Shown here piece after piece: positions 1 to 11,778 of a DNA stretch of 16,592 nt. Source of the stretch: CAZFAT01 sp964517075. Lineage in GTDB: Bacteria > Acidobacteriota > Vicinamibacteria > Vicinamibacterales > SCN-69-37. Location: NCBI GenBank assembly GCA_964517075.1, contig CAZFAT010000002.1, positions 1 to 16,592 of the forward strand, written 5' to 3'. Each line of letters starts with the position of its first letter. Positions within the stretch are counted from its first letter, which is position 1. Made by a program: the position numbers and the translations under genes. The notes under the pieces are model-generated. The model did not search any database and was not told the DNA's origin. It saw only the letters and a list, made by a program, of their open reading frames with translations.

Positions 1-42
1 TTCAAACTTTCCCAATGGGATAGACTCCTGTCCAGATCGCTC

Positions 43-1191
43 ATGTCCACTCCTGCATCACCTAAAGCCGGCCTCGAAGACGTCGTCGCCGGCGAGTCCG
101 CCATCTGCTACCTCGACGGCGATCGGGGCGTGCTGGCCTACCAGGGGTACGACATTCACGATCTCGCGGACGCGGAGCGCGGGGTGTCGTTCGAGCAGGT
201 CTGTCACCTGTTGTGGCACGGCCGGCTGCCGTCGCGCGCCGAGCTGGGGGATCTGCAGACGCAGCTGGGGTCCGCGCGGCCGCTCTCCGAGCCGATGCGC
301 CGCGCGATGAAATCGCTCCCCCGTGTGGACGGCATGGACGCGCTCCGGACGCTGACGTCCATGCACGCGCACTACGATCCCGACGCGTCCGATTCGTCGC
401 CACGGGCGAGCTACCGCAAGGCCGTCCGCCTGACGGGCGCGATGGCGTCCATCGTCGCGATCTGGGGGCGGCTTGCCGCGGGCGGCGGTCCGATCGAACC
501 CGATCCGGCGCTGGGACACGCCGCGAACTTCCTCTACATGCTGACGGGTCAGCGGCCCTCACCGCTGGCGGCCCGGGCGTTCGACGTCTCGCTCGTGCTG
601 CACGCCGATCACGAGCTCAACGCCTCCACGTTCGCGGCGCGCGTGGCCGCCGCGACCTTGACGGATCTGCACTCCGCGATCGTGGCGGCCATCGGCACGC
701 TCAAGGGGCCGCTCCACGGCGGCGCGAACGCCGACGTGATGCGCATGCTCCTCGACATCGGCCGCGACGCCGGGCCCGATCGCGCCGAGGCGCACGTGCG
801 TGCGAAGCTCGCCCGCAAGGAAAAGATCGCCGGCTTCGGCCATCGCGTGTACCGGACCGAGGATCCGCGCGCCACGCACCTCCGCCGCTTCTCGAAGCTG
901 CTCGGCGAGCAGCGTGGCGAGCCGCAGTGGTACCAGATGTCCGAGCGCATCGAGGCCGTGGTCCGGGCCGAGAAGAAGCTGAACGCCAACGTGGACTTCT
1001 ACTCCGCGTCGGTGTTCTACGCGCTCGGCATTCCGATCGACCTCTACACGCCGATCTTCGCGGTCAGCCGGGTCTCCGGCTGGACGGCGCACGTGCTCGA
1101 GCAGTACGCGAACAATCGGCTCATCCGGCCGCGGACGGAGTACATCGGGCCGGCCTATCCACAGACGCTGCGGCCGCTCGGCGACTCCTGA
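43..1191 (+). CDS. gltA: Citrate synthase (short Bacillus-type; possibly 2-methylcitrate synthase)
   Basis: This enzyme condenses oxaloacetate with acetyl-CoA to citrate at the entry of the TCA cycle, in the cytoplasm. The 382-residue length fits the short bacterial and archaeal type rather than the roughly 430-residue E. coli type. All three catalytic residues are visible: His225 in GPLHGGANADV, His267 in GFGHRVY, and Asp318 in NVDFYSASVFYALG. The CoA- and substrate-binding stretch GIPIDLYTPIFAVSRVSGW follows, and the C-terminus has the usual NNRLIRPRTEYIGP segment. The N-terminal GVLAYQGYDIHDLA is also typical. The ATG at 43 is the only sensible start, but no strong Shine-Dalgarno sequence is visible in the 42 bases upstream. 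The gene stands alone, separated from lepA by 227 bases. Sequence alone does not separate citrate synthase from 2-methylcitrate synthase; no prpB or prpD neighbour is seen, so citrate synthase is preferred. Confidence 0.93.
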   Translation: MSTPASPKAGLEDVVAGESAICYLDGDRGVLAYQGYDIHDLADAERGVSFEQVCHLLWHGRLPSRAELGDLQTQLGSARPLSEPMRRAMKSLPRVDGMDALRTLTSMHAHYDPDASDSSPRASYRKAVRLTGAMASIVAIWGRLAAGGGPIEPDPALGHAANFLYMLTGQRPSPLAARAFDVSLVLHADHELNASTFAARVAAATLTDLHSAIVAAIGTLKGPLHGGANADVMRMLLDIGRDAGPDRAEAHVRAKLARKEKIAGFGHRVYRTEDPRATHLRRFSKLLGEQRGEPQWYQMSERIEAVVRAEKKLNANVDFYSASVFYALGIPIDLYTPIFAVSRVSGWTAHVLEQYANNRLIRPRTEYIGPAYPQTLRPLGDS

Positions 1192-1223
1192 CGTGGCCCG
1201 TACTGATGATTTGTGGATCTGCG

Positions 1224-1342
1224 ATTGAGGATTGATTGAGGATTGCCGATTGACGAATTGATGATTTCCGAGCCGCTGGCCGCGTCTCGGTGCCCGATCA
1301 ATCATCGATCGACGAATCATCAATCATCATTCAATCCTCAAT
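1224..1342. repeat. Nested inverted repeat with tandem 11-mers in gltA-lepA spacer
   Basis: The spacer 1192-1418 is noticeably richer in A and T than the flanking genes. It carries the 11-mer ATTGAGGATTG twice in perfect tandem (1224-1234 and 1235-1245). The inverse copy CAATCCTCAAT lies at 1332-1342; the match to 1224-1235 extends to 12 bases. Inside this, ATTGATGATT (1257-1266) pairs with AATCATCAAT (1315-1324). Further inside, CCGAG (1268-1272) pairs with CTCGG (1286-1290). The whole block could fold as a nested cruciform or RNA stem built from degenerate GATTGA/TCAATC units. It follows the citrate synthase stop by about 30 bases and ends about 75 bases before lepA. Its role is unknown: it could act as a bidirectional transcript end, a protein-binding site, or a dispersed intergenic repeat. 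No coding capacity is apparent. Confidence 0.7.
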
Positions 1343-1418
1343 GATTCGATCGAAGATCCTCGATACACCGGTCCCGCAAGCGCCCTTTCCCCGTCCTGTC
1401 GTACGATAGCTCCCGTCC

Positions 1419-3220
<1,802 letters not shown>

Positions 3221-3224
<4 letters not shown>

Positions 3225-3853
3225 AGAAGTCTGTGGCCCGCGAATACCTCGAGTCGTTCCTGATTGCCGTGATCCTCGCGCTGTTCGTGCGAACGTGGGT
3301 GTTCCAGGCCTTCAAGATTCCGTCGGGGTCGATGGAGCCGAACCTGCTGATTGGCGACCACCTCATCGTCAACAAGATGGAGTTCGCGCCGGCGGCCAGT
3401 GTCCTCGAGCGTGTGCTGTTGCCGCATCGCGACGTCCGCCGAGGCGAGGTGATCGTGTTCAAGTACCCCGAGGACCCCGAGCGCGACTTCATCAAGCGGG
3501 TCATCGGCCTGCCCGGCGACCGCGTGGAACTCCGGAACAAACGGGTGCTCATCAACGGTCAGCCCGTCGAGGATCCGCACGCCTACTATCTCGAGCCGCC
3601 GTCGGTGGGCCGGCCCGACCGTCCGGGCGACGTGCGCGAGGAGTACGGCCCCGTGACCGTGCCCGATCGGCAGCTCTTCGTGATGGGCGACAACCGCGAC
3701 AACTCGCAGGACAGCCGCTACTGGGGGTTCCTGCCGGTGTCCTACGTCAAAGGCCGCGCCCTGTTCATCTACTTCTCCATTGAGGAGGGAGCCTCGGTCG
3801 CCAACCTCGCCGGCGGCATCCGATGGGGCCGGATCCTCGACCGCGTCCGATGA
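3221..3853 (+). CDS. lepB: Signal peptidase I
   Basis: This membrane-anchored serine protease removes signal peptides from Sec- and Tat-exported proteins on the outer face of the cytoplasmic membrane. The 210-residue product has one N-terminal membrane segment (about residues 11-31). The catalytic Ser37 lies in PSGSMEP and the general-base Lys92 in DFIKRVIGLPGD. Box E, GDNRDNSQDSRYWGF, is near residue 150. I chose the ATG at 3221 because it overlaps the lepA stop as ATGA and puts the charged MKKSVAREYLESF directly before the membrane segment; the reading frame is open further upstream, but that part is out-of-frame lepA coding sequence. The stop overlaps the histidine kinase start in the same way (3850-3853). 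The size is typical of the short Gram-positive-like/acidobacterial form with a single membrane anchor. Confidence 0.95.
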
Positions 3854-5217
3854 GGAAGGACGTGGGGCGTCATTTCAGACTGACACCCGACGTCATTTCA
3901 TCGCCCACGGTGGGACTGCTGCTCGGTCTGGTCCTGACCCTGGCGGCCGTGGTGGCCTACTCCTACTACATCACCCGCCAGATCGGCAGCCTCCGCACGC
4001 TGCAGAGCGACCTGGTCGATCGCAACCGGCAGCACTCGCTGCAACTGCTGCGCATCCAGAACAGCCTCAACGGCCTCGGCCTGGCCCTGCGCGACATCCT
4101 CGACAACGAGTACCCCTATCCGCTCACGGCGTGGGCGGCGCAGTTCCAGCGGATCCGCGGCGATCTGGAGGACGCCTTGCGCCGCGAAGCGACGCTCTCG
4201 AGCGCCGGCCGGCCGACCGACGACCAGCGGCACCTGAGCGACTCCCTCGTGCAGTTCTGGGACGCCGTCGGTCGCACGCTCGCGCTCGCCGCAAGCGGGC
4301 AGGAGTCCGACGCGCGCGTGCAGGTCCGCCTGTCGCTGCAGGCCCGGCAGGCGGCGCTGAGCACGGCCGTGTCGCGCCTGCTCGTGGAGAACAACGAGCG
4401 CGAGGAGGAGGCCGCGCGGCTGGTGCAGGACGTCTACGACCAGGTCCAGCGGCAGGTCTACCTGTTCCTGACCGCCACGCTCGTGGTCATTGCCGCTACC
4501 GGGCTCTATCTGATTCGATCCAACCGCCGGCTCTTCGCGGAGCTGGCGGCGCTCTCCGGGAGCCGGCGCGAGCTGGCCCATCAGCTCATCGCCGCACGCG
4601 AGGCGACGCTGCGCCACCTTTCGCGCGAGCTGCACGACGAGTTCGGGCAGGTGTTGACGGCGATGGGATCGATGCTGGGCCGCGCCGAGAAGCAGACGGC
4701 CGAGGGGTCGCCGCTCCGGTCGGACCTGCGCGAGGTCCGGGAAATCGCGCAGGCCTCGCTCAACAGCCTGCGGAGCCTGTCGCAGACGCTGCACCCGTCG
4801 ATCCTCGAGGAGCTGGGTCTCGAGAGCACGCTCGACTGGTATCTGCCCACCGTCGAGAAGCAGCTCGGGCTCACGGTCGACTACGCGCGCGAGGGCACGC
4901 CGGCGCTGGTGGGAGCGACGACGGCCATTCACGTTTATCGTGTGCTGCAGGAGGCGCTGAGCAACGTGGCCCGACATGCGGGCACCGACCGGGTGCGCGT
5001 GCGGCTCCGGTTTCTGCCCGGCGCCCTCGAACTCGACGTCGAGGACGCCGGCCGCGGTCTCGCCGACCGAGGCACCGGACGCGGCCTCGGCTTGGTGGCC
5101 ATGCGCGAACGCGCCGCGCTCGTCGGTGGCACGATCGACTTCACGCGGCCACCCGCCGGCGGGACGCTCATCCGCCTGCGGGCGCCGCTCGAGGATGCGG
5201 AAGGCGATGCCGAATAG
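3850..5217 (+). CDS. Membrane sensor histidine kinase, NarL/DesK (HisKA_3) type
   Basis: This is the sensor half of a two-component pair. The 455-residue protein has a membrane segment at about 20-41 and an exposed, mostly helical region of about 160 residues. A second membrane segment is at about 203-224 (QVYLFLTATLVVIAATGLYL). The dimerisation domain has the phospho-acceptor His262 in LSRELHDEFGQVL, which is the HisKA_3 class signature. The ATPase domain shows the N box with Asn372 (EALSNVARHAG), DAGRGL at 399-404 and the G box GTGRGLGL at 408-415. The ATG at 3850 is preferred over one 27 bases upstream because it overlaps the lepB stop as ATGA. The extracytoplasmic region matches no sensor domain that I recognise; a four-helix bundle is a guess. 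It overlaps the downstream regulator by 11 bases, so the two are almost certainly partners. Confidence 0.9.
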   Translation: MRKDVGRHFRLTPDVISSPTVGLLLGLVLTLAAVVAYSYYITRQIGSLRTLQSDLVDRNRQHSLQLLRIQNSLNGLGLALRDILDNEYPYPLTAWAAQFQRIRGDLEDALRREATLSSAGRPTDDQRHLSDSLVQFWDAVGRTLALAASGQESDARVQVRLSLQARQAALSTAVSRLLVENNEREEEAARLVQDVYDQVQRQVYLFLTATLVVIAATGLYLIRSNRRLFAELAALSGSRRELAHQLIAAREATLRHLSRELHDEFGQVLTAMGSMLGRAEKQTAEGSPLRSDLREVREIAQASLNSLRSLSQTLHPSILEELGLESTLDWYLPTVEKQLGLTVDYAREGTPALVGATTAIHVYRVLQEALSNVARHAGTDRVRVRLRFLPGALELDVEDAGRGLADRGTGRGLGLVAMRERAALVGGTIDFTRPPAGGTLIRLRAPLEDAEGDAE

Positions 5218-5832
5218 GATTACCGTCCTCCTCGCCGACGATCACCACCTGGTGCGCCGGGGCTTCCGCCGCATTCTCGAGGACGACCCCGATCTGACCG
5301 TGGTCGGCGAAGCCAGCGATGGCGAGGAAGCCGTCCGGATGGCCGGCGAGCTGCAGCCCGCGGTGATCGTGATGGACGCGGCGATGCCGGGCACGAGTGG
5401 TCTGGTCGCGACGCGACGGATCCTCGAGCGCCGGCCCGACACGGCCGTCCTCATGCTCAGCATGCACGCCGAGGCGACGCTCGTGTCGCAGGCGATGGCG
5501 GCCGGGGCGCGCGGCTACATCCTCAAGACCGCGCTGGACCTTGACCTCGCGTCCGCGGTCAAGCGCGTGGCCGCCGGCGAGACGGTGCTCGATCCGTCGG
5601 TCAATCCCGCCGCCGGCCTCCGCGGCGAGCGTCATCACGGCCTCAGTCCGCGCGAGCTGGAAGTGCTGCATCTCATCTGCCAGGGGCACTCCAATCGCGC
5701 GATTGCTGGGAAGCTCGACCTCAGCGTGAATACGGTCAGCGTCCATCGCGCGAACATCATGAGCCGGCTCGGCGTCCACAAGACAGCCGAGCTCGTCGTC
5801 TACGCCATTCGCCACGGATTGGTGGGACCGTT

Positions 5833-5836
<4 letters not shown>
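5207..5836 (+). CDS. NarL/FixJ-family response regulator (REC + LuxR-type HTH)
   Basis: This DNA-binding response regulator is presumably phosphorylated by the adjacent kinase. The receiver domain covers about residues 5-120, with acidic pair Asp11/Asp12, phospho-acceptor Asp57 (VIVMDAAMPG), switch Ser85 (VLMLSMH) and conserved Lys107 (GYILKTA). The LuxR-type helix-turn-helix is at about 143-205, opening with LSPRELEVLHLICQG and containing the recognition helix near SVNTVSVHRANIMSRLG. The 209-residue length is standard. The ATG at 5207 lies inside the end of the kinase gene, an 11-base overlap, and gives the canonical MPNRITVLLADDHHLVRRG start. The frame is open for another 231 bases upstream, but that is out-of-frame kinase sequence. 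The target promoters are not evident in this window; autoregulation of the lepA-led operon is possible but unsupported. Confidence 0.93.
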
Positions 5837-7506
<1,670 letters not shown>

Positions 7507-7520
7507 CGGGACCTTCGCGA

Positions 7521-7543
7521 GGTGGTAGGCCACCACAATTTCT
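7521..7543 (+). terminator. Possible terminator hairpin after the UnbV gene
   Basis: Fifteen bases after the stop at 7504-7506, GGTGG (7521-7525) can pair with CCACC (7530-7534) across four bases; an alternative register pairs GTGGT with ACCAC. The stem is followed by AATTTCT, a short T-containing tail. The stem is only five base pairs and the tail is poor, so this is a weak candidate for the end of the lepA-led operon. Confidence 0.3.
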
Positions 7544-7631
7544 GCCGTGCGGCGAAAAACTTGGGTGATGGCGGACTTCCGCGACCGGAGTAGGGTAGCC
7601 GTGAGGGTCCGGCATTCTTGGGGGCGTCGCC

Positions 7632-8582
7632 ATGCAGTCATTCCTGGGCAGTGTCGTCGTGTTCGCGGTCGCCTGCCACGGAGTCGGTGATGTCGCAGTG
7701 CTCGCCGCTCAACGGCGTCCCGACCTCAGCGGGGTCTGGAGACTCGATCCCGGCGAGAGTCGGATGATTGGCGGCGGCGGCGCGGCCGACAGCCCCCGGA
7801 TCACCTGGCTCGTCAACCATCGCGAGCCGGACGTATCTGTCGTTGTCAACGTCCGTGACGCTCACGGGTCGCACGAGTACGCGTTCCGGTGCACGACGGA
7901 CGGGCGGGAGTGCGTCAACGAGCTGCCGTCGCTCCAGGAAGTCCGACGCATGTCGGCTGTCTGGGAAGGTGACGTGCTCGCGATGTCACAGCAGGCGAGC
8001 GCGCCGCATGGTGGCTTTCAGGCTCGGGACCGGCTGTCGTTGTCCGATGCGGGTCAGCGTCTCGTATTCGAGCGAATCGTCACGAACGAGCGCGGCGAAC
8101 GACGCGTCAGGCAGGTCTTTCGAAAGCTGGGTCCTCATCCGTCTCAGCGCCCGGCGCCGGCACCGCTGTCCACAGTGGACCTGCCACCCCAACTCGGCCG
8201 AGTGCTCCGCGACTACGAGCAGCACTGGAAGGGGGGAAGATCGGAGGCGCTGGCAGCGTTGTTCACCGACGATGGTCTCGTCGCGAGGCGCGGCGGGTGG
8301 GTTCGCGGGCAGGCAGCGCTACGCGAGGCCCTCGGGGGCACCTCCAGTGATCTTCGGCTGCGGGCCGTGGCCTACGCCGTCGATGAGCGGGTCGGGTACA
8401 TCGTCGGTGCTTACGGCTACGGCAGCGAGCCCTCTGCGCCTGACCGGGGACTGTTCATCCTGACGCTTCGCAGAGCGCCGGACGGTCGCTGGCTCATTGC
8501 CGCTGACCTCGATGGCGGGCGCCCCGGCTCGGTGCAGAACATGCCCGTCCTGCCGGACACCCGTGGTTCGGTGCGTGACTGA
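7632..8582 (+). CDS. Secreted two-part protein with SnoaL/DUF4440-like C-terminal half
   Basis: The 316-residue product has a hydrophobic N-terminus (MQSFLGSVVVFAVACHG, ending near VAVLAAQ), which suggests export. Cleavage near AVLAAQ or a weak lipobox AVAC at residues 12-15 are both possible, although the n-region lacks the usual positive charge. Residues about 30-165 begin DLSGVWRLDPGESR, an opening I associate with acidobacterial secreted lipocalin-like proteins that compute a modified-versus-total signal; function unknown. Residues about 185-300 (VLRDYEQHWKGGRSEALAALFTDDGLVARRGGWVRGQAALREAL) look like an NTF2-like SnoaL/DUF4440 fold, including the ADLDGG end. An in-frame TGA at 7602 and the lack of another start codon fix ATG 7632 as the start; a G-rich stretch (7620-7624) lies eight or so bases before it. 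The gene stands alone and converges on the ADOP gene. Confidence 0.72.
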   Translation: MQSFLGSVVVFAVACHGVGDVAVLAAQRRPDLSGVWRLDPGESRMIGGGGAADSPRITWLVNHREPDVSVVVNVRDAHGSHEYAFRCTTDGRECVNELPSLQEVRRMSAVWEGDVLAMSQQASAPHGGFQARDRLSLSDAGQRLVFERIVTNERGERRVRQVFRKLGPHPSQRPAPAPLSTVDLPPQLGRVLRDYEQHWKGGRSEALAALFTDDGLVARRGGWVRGQAALREALGGTSSDLRLRAVAYAVDERVGYIVGAYGYGSEPSAPDRGLFILTLRRAPDGRWLIAADLDGGRPGSVQNMPVLPDTRGSVRD

Positions 8583-8695
8583 TGTCCTCGGGACGGTGGC
8601 TCGCGCGACGGTTCGATTCCGCCCTGTTGAAACCGTATCCGGTGGATAAGATGCCGCCGTGGTGCTGACGCGGATAACGCCGCGCGCGCCCCCCT
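8583..8695. other. Convergent intergenic spacer without recognised feature
   Basis: These 113 bases separate the 3' ends of two convergent genes. I see no coding potential and no convincing terminator. A short GGTTCGATTCC stretch at about 8610-8620 resembles a tRNA T-arm but has no tRNA body around it. Confidence 0.5.
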
Positions 8696-11416
8696 TCACT
8701 CCGCGCTGAGCACGTCAACCGGTGACTGTCGCGAGGCCCGCCACGCCGGGACATAGCTCGCGAGGGTAGCCGCTCCAGTGAGGACGAGCGCGACGCCGAG
8801 GTACGTCAGCGGATCGACGGCACTCACCTCGAACAGCAGCGTGTCCATCACCCGCGTCAGTCCGATCGCGGCGCCCACGCCGATGAGGCCCCCGATGCCA
8901 GCGAGAGTGAGCCCCTGCCTGAGGAAGGTGCGCCTGATCTCGAACGGCTGCGCCCCAAGTGCCAGCCGAATCCCGATCTCGCGCCGCCGTTCGGTCGCCG
9001 CATACGAGATGGCGCCGTAGAGGCCGACGACGCCGAGCACCAGCGCCATCGCGCCCGCGATGGTGAGCATCACCAGCGTGAAGGACGTGCGCGCCATCGA
9101 CTGGTCATAAATATCCTGCAGCGTCCGCGTGGACGCCACTGGGAGGGACGAGCTGACGGACCCCACCACCTGCCTGACCTGCGACAGCAGCGTCTCGGAC
9201 CCGGCCTGCGCGCTGCGGAGGGTGAACGTCACCGCCCGCGTCGCCGTCGTCCCGGGTTCATACAGGCTGTCCATCAGCGTGGGCCAGTACGCGAGGGTGG
9301 GCGCCGCTTCGTGGGGTCCCAGTTCGCGCACGTCGGCCACGACGCCGACCACCTCCCGCCAGGGTTTCGTGGGTACCGACCGGATGTGCTTGCCGAGCGC
9401 CTCCGCGGGCGCTCCCCAGAGCTGGCGCGCCAGGCTCTCCGACACGATGCCCACGGGCCGCAGTTCGTAGAGATCCGTCCACGTGAACTCCCGGCCGGCG
9501 ATCACCGGTGTGCCGAGCGTCTGAAAGTAGTCCGGTGAGACGAACTTGAACATCTGGCCCGGGGCCGCGGCGGACCCCGGTGCTGGCTGCTCGACGAGGA
9601 GGGGCGAGATGTTGGGGGGCAAGCCCTCTATCGGCATCGCACTCGAGAAGGCGACCGACCTCACGCCCGGGATGGCCGCCAGCCTCTCCGCGATGTCGTG
9701 CTGCAGCCGGGTCGCCCGTTCGGGTTCGTTGATCGACCGGAAGGGAATGGTGATTCGCATCGTCTGGAGCTCGCTGGCGCCGGTGAATCCCGGATCGACG
9801 GAGCGCAGCGCGCCGAAGGTGCGAATCATCAAGCCCGACGCCACGAGCAGCACGAGCGCGAGCGCGACCTGGGCCACCACCAGCGTCTGGTGCGTCCGCC
9901 GACGCTCGCGGCTCTGGCTCTGCGTTCGTCCGCCGCCGCCGAGCGCGGTCAGCCCCGACGCCCGGAGCGATTTCACGGCCGGGAGGAGTCCGAACAGGAA
10001 ACCCGAGAGCAGGGAGACCACAAGCGTGAAGGCCAGCGTCCGCACGTCGATGGCGATCTCGTGCAGCCGCGGTAGATACGCGGGCCCCATCGCGAGAAGG
10101 ACGCCGAGACCGCCATACGCGAGCCCGACGCCGAGCGCGCCTCCGGCCAGTCCCAGCAGCATGCTCTCGACCAGCACCAGGCGGACGATTCGCCAGGATC
10201 CCGCGCCGAGCGCGGCCCGAAGTGCCAGCTCCCGCTGCCGTCCCTCCGCCCGAATCAGAGAAAGGTTCGCCACGTTGGCGCAGGCGATCAGGAGGGCGAC
10301 GCCGAGCGTGCCCATCACGACCCAGAGGACGTTGCCGACATTGCCGACGACTTCGTCTCTCAGCGGCCGCACCGACGGTGTGATGCCCCAGTTCTCGAAG
10401 TCTTTCGACGACAACCCGAAGCCGGGAGGGATGGGCCAGCCATTCAGCCAGACCGGAACGAGTCGTGCGAGATCCGCGTTCGCGTCCGCCGGCGTCACGC
10501 CCGGCCTGAGCCGCGCCAGGGTCTGGAAGTTGAACGGGAACAGAAACAGTTGGGTGCGATCGAACCGGAACGGCACAATCACGTCGGGGGCGGCGCTCAC
10601 GAGCCTGAACCCTCGCGGCATCACGCCGATGATTTCGCGGGGGACCGACTGGATGGTGAGCCGGCGACCAAGCACGGACTCATCTCCCCCGAAGCGCCGC
10701 TGCCAGTACTCGTAACTCAGCATCACGGTTTCGGCGGTGCCCGGAGTCTGGTCGTCTCCGGAAAACCAGCGTCCCAGAACCGGTTGGACGCCGATCGTTT
10801 CGAGCGTACCCTGGGACACGGACACCGACCGCACCTGCTCCGGTTCCGCGACGTCGGTCACGCTCACGAACGACGCCTGCCACAGCCCGATGCTCGAAAA
10901 CGCCCGGTTTCCGTCGGCATAGGTGAAGAACATCGAGGCCGACTCGGGCAAGTCGCTCATGCCCATTCCCTGACCGATGGCGGGCGCGCCAGGCGCATTG
11001 TGGACGATGCTGACCAGTTCGCCGGTTCGCGGATAGGGCAGGGGTTCGAGCAGCACGCCATTGATGACGCTGAACGCTGCCGTGTTCGCACCAATGCCCA
11101 GGCCAAGCGCCAGGACGACTACCGAGGTGAACCCCGGGTGGCGTCGGAGGGAGCGCGCTGCGTACCGGACGTCGCGAACGAGGGCGCCGGCACGCGGAGC
11201 CAGCGCCCAGGTGTTTCGGAGATCTTCACGCACGCGCGTGACGCTGCCGAACTGTCGTCGGGCTCCGCGCCGGGCGTCGGCCACACCGGCCGCGCGCAGT
11301 TGCTCCTCGCGCAAGGCCAGGTGAAACGCGACTTCGTCCGTGAGGTCCTGTTCCAGTTGGCGGCGCTGGAAGAGCGCCCGCACGCGACGACTGACCATGC
11401 TCAACCGCTCGCCCAC
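8696..11416 (-). CDS. ADOP-type duplicated orphan permease (MacB/FtsX superfamily)
   Basis: This is a large membrane permease of the ABC-3 (FtsX/MacB/LolC-like) type, carried without an ATPase gene. The 906-residue protein starts with a soluble helical prefix (about 1-90, RRVRALFQRRQLEQDLTDEV, typical of ADOPs). The first half has a membrane helix at about 96-118 (SVVVLALGLGIGANTAAFSV), a periplasmic MacB-like domain and an FtsX unit at about 363-485 (VALLIACANVANLSLIRAEGRQRELALRAALGA). The second half repeats the plan: a helix at about 511-532, a periplasmic domain, and an FtsX unit ending AWRASRQSPVDVLSAE. The start is GTG 11416, or ATG 11398 six codons later; GGGGG sits six bases before the GTG, so I kept it. 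It lies 13 bases after padR and is surely cotranscribed. Its substrate is unknown; export of peptides or lipoprotein handling is the family expectation. Confidence 0.9.
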   Translation of the reverse strand: MGERLSMVSRRVRALFQRRQLEQDLTDEVAFHLALREEQLRAAGVADARRGARRQFGSVTRVREDLRNTWALAPRAGALVRDVRYAARSLRRHPGFTSVVVLALGLGIGANTAAFSVINGVLLEPLPYPRTGELVSIVHNAPGAPAIGQGMGMSDLPESASMFFTYADGNRAFSSIGLWQASFVSVTDVAEPEQVRSVSVSQGTLETIGVQPVLGRWFSGDDQTPGTAETVMLSYEYWQRRFGGDESVLGRRLTIQSVPREIIGVMPRGFRLVSAAPDVIVPFRFDRTQLFLFPFNFQTLARLRPGVTPADANADLARLVPVWLNGWPIPPGFGLSSKDFENWGITPSVRPLRDEVVGNVGNVLWVVMGTLGVALLIACANVANLSLIRAEGRQRELALRAALGAGSWRIVRLVLVESMLLGLAGGALGVGLAYGGLGVLLAMGPAYLPRLHEIAIDVRTLAFTLVVSLLSGFLFGLLPAVKSLRASGLTALGGGGRTQSQSRERRRTHQTLVVAQVALALVLLVASGLMIRTFGALRSVDPGFTGASELQTMRITIPFRSINEPERATRLQHDIAERLAAIPGVRSVAFSSAMPIEGLPPNISPLLVEQPAPGSAAAPGQMFKFVSPDYFQTLGTPVIAGREFTWTDLYELRPVGIVSESLARQLWGAPAEALGKHIRSVPTKPWREVVGVVADVRELGPHEAAPTLAYWPTLMDSLYEPGTTATRAVTFTLRSAQAGSETLLSQVRQVVGSVSSSLPVASTRTLQDIYDQSMARTSFTLVMLTIAGAMALVLGVVGLYGAISYAATERRREIGIRLALGAQPFEIRRTFLRQGLTLAGIGGLIGVGAAIGLTRVMDTLLFEVSAVDPLTYLGVALVLTGAATLASYVPAWRASRQSPVDVLSAE

Positions 11417-11429
11417 AGTGTGCCCCCGA

Positions 11430-11771
11430 TCAGGTTGCGTCCAGGACGCGGTTGATGGCGGTGCTGGTGCGACGCCACGCTTCCGTGGTGTCCTTCAGCC
11501 GCTTCCGGCCGGCCGCCGTGAGCCGGTAGTACTTCGCCCGGCGGTTGTTGTTCGACACGTCCCAGACCGAACTCAACAGGCCGCGCAGCTCGAGCCGATG
11601 GAGCGCCGGGTAGAGAGCCCCCTCCTCCACGGACAGGGCATCGGCCGAGGACGCGTGAATCCACTCGGCAATCTCATAGCCGTGTTTTTCGCCGGTCGCG
11701 AGGGTCCGGAGAATCAGCAGTTCCAGCGTGCCCTGCAGCAAGTCGGCGGCCTTGCCCGTCTCTTCTCCCAT
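11430..11771 (-). CDS. PadR-family transcriptional regulator
   Basis: This is a short (113-residue) winged-helix repressor of the PadR-s1 type. The N-terminal winged helix is clear: LLQGTLELLILRTLATGEKHGYEIAEWI, then the recognition region SVEEGALYPALHRLELRGLL and the wing SNNNRRAKYYRLTAAGRKRL. The C-terminal dimerisation helix is about residues 85-113. ATG 11771 is chosen over an upstream ATG in the same frame (11819) because it matches the family N-terminus and has AAGGTGG as a ribosome binding site just before it. It is the first gene of a two-gene operon with the ADOP permease. A perfect TTAGGG/CCCTAA palindrome lies directly upstream and is the natural candidate for autoregulation. Such padR-permease pairs are characteristic of Acidobacteriota; here the ligand is unknown. 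Confidence 0.9.
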   Translation of the reverse strand: MGEETGKAADLLQGTLELLILRTLATGEKHGYEIAEWIHASSADALSVEEGALYPALHRLELRGLLSSVWDVSNNNRRAKYYRLTAAGRKRLKDTTEAWRRTSTAINRVLDAT

Positions 11772-11778
11772 GACCACC

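Noticed and set aside
1224..1342. Repeated short units as a CRISPR array
   Set aside because: Units are 10-12 bases, tandem or inverted, without regular spacers and without cas genes nearby.
1402..1407. TACGAT as a -10 box for lepA
   Set aside because: No acceptable -35 lies 16-18 bases upstream and the transcript would begin only a few bases before the ATG.
8605..8625. GGTTCGATTCC resembling a tRNA T-arm in the 8583-8695 spacer
   Set aside because: Only four of five stem pairs form, and no matching acceptor, anticodon or D arm lies upstream; it is not a tRNA gene or a recognisable fragment of one.
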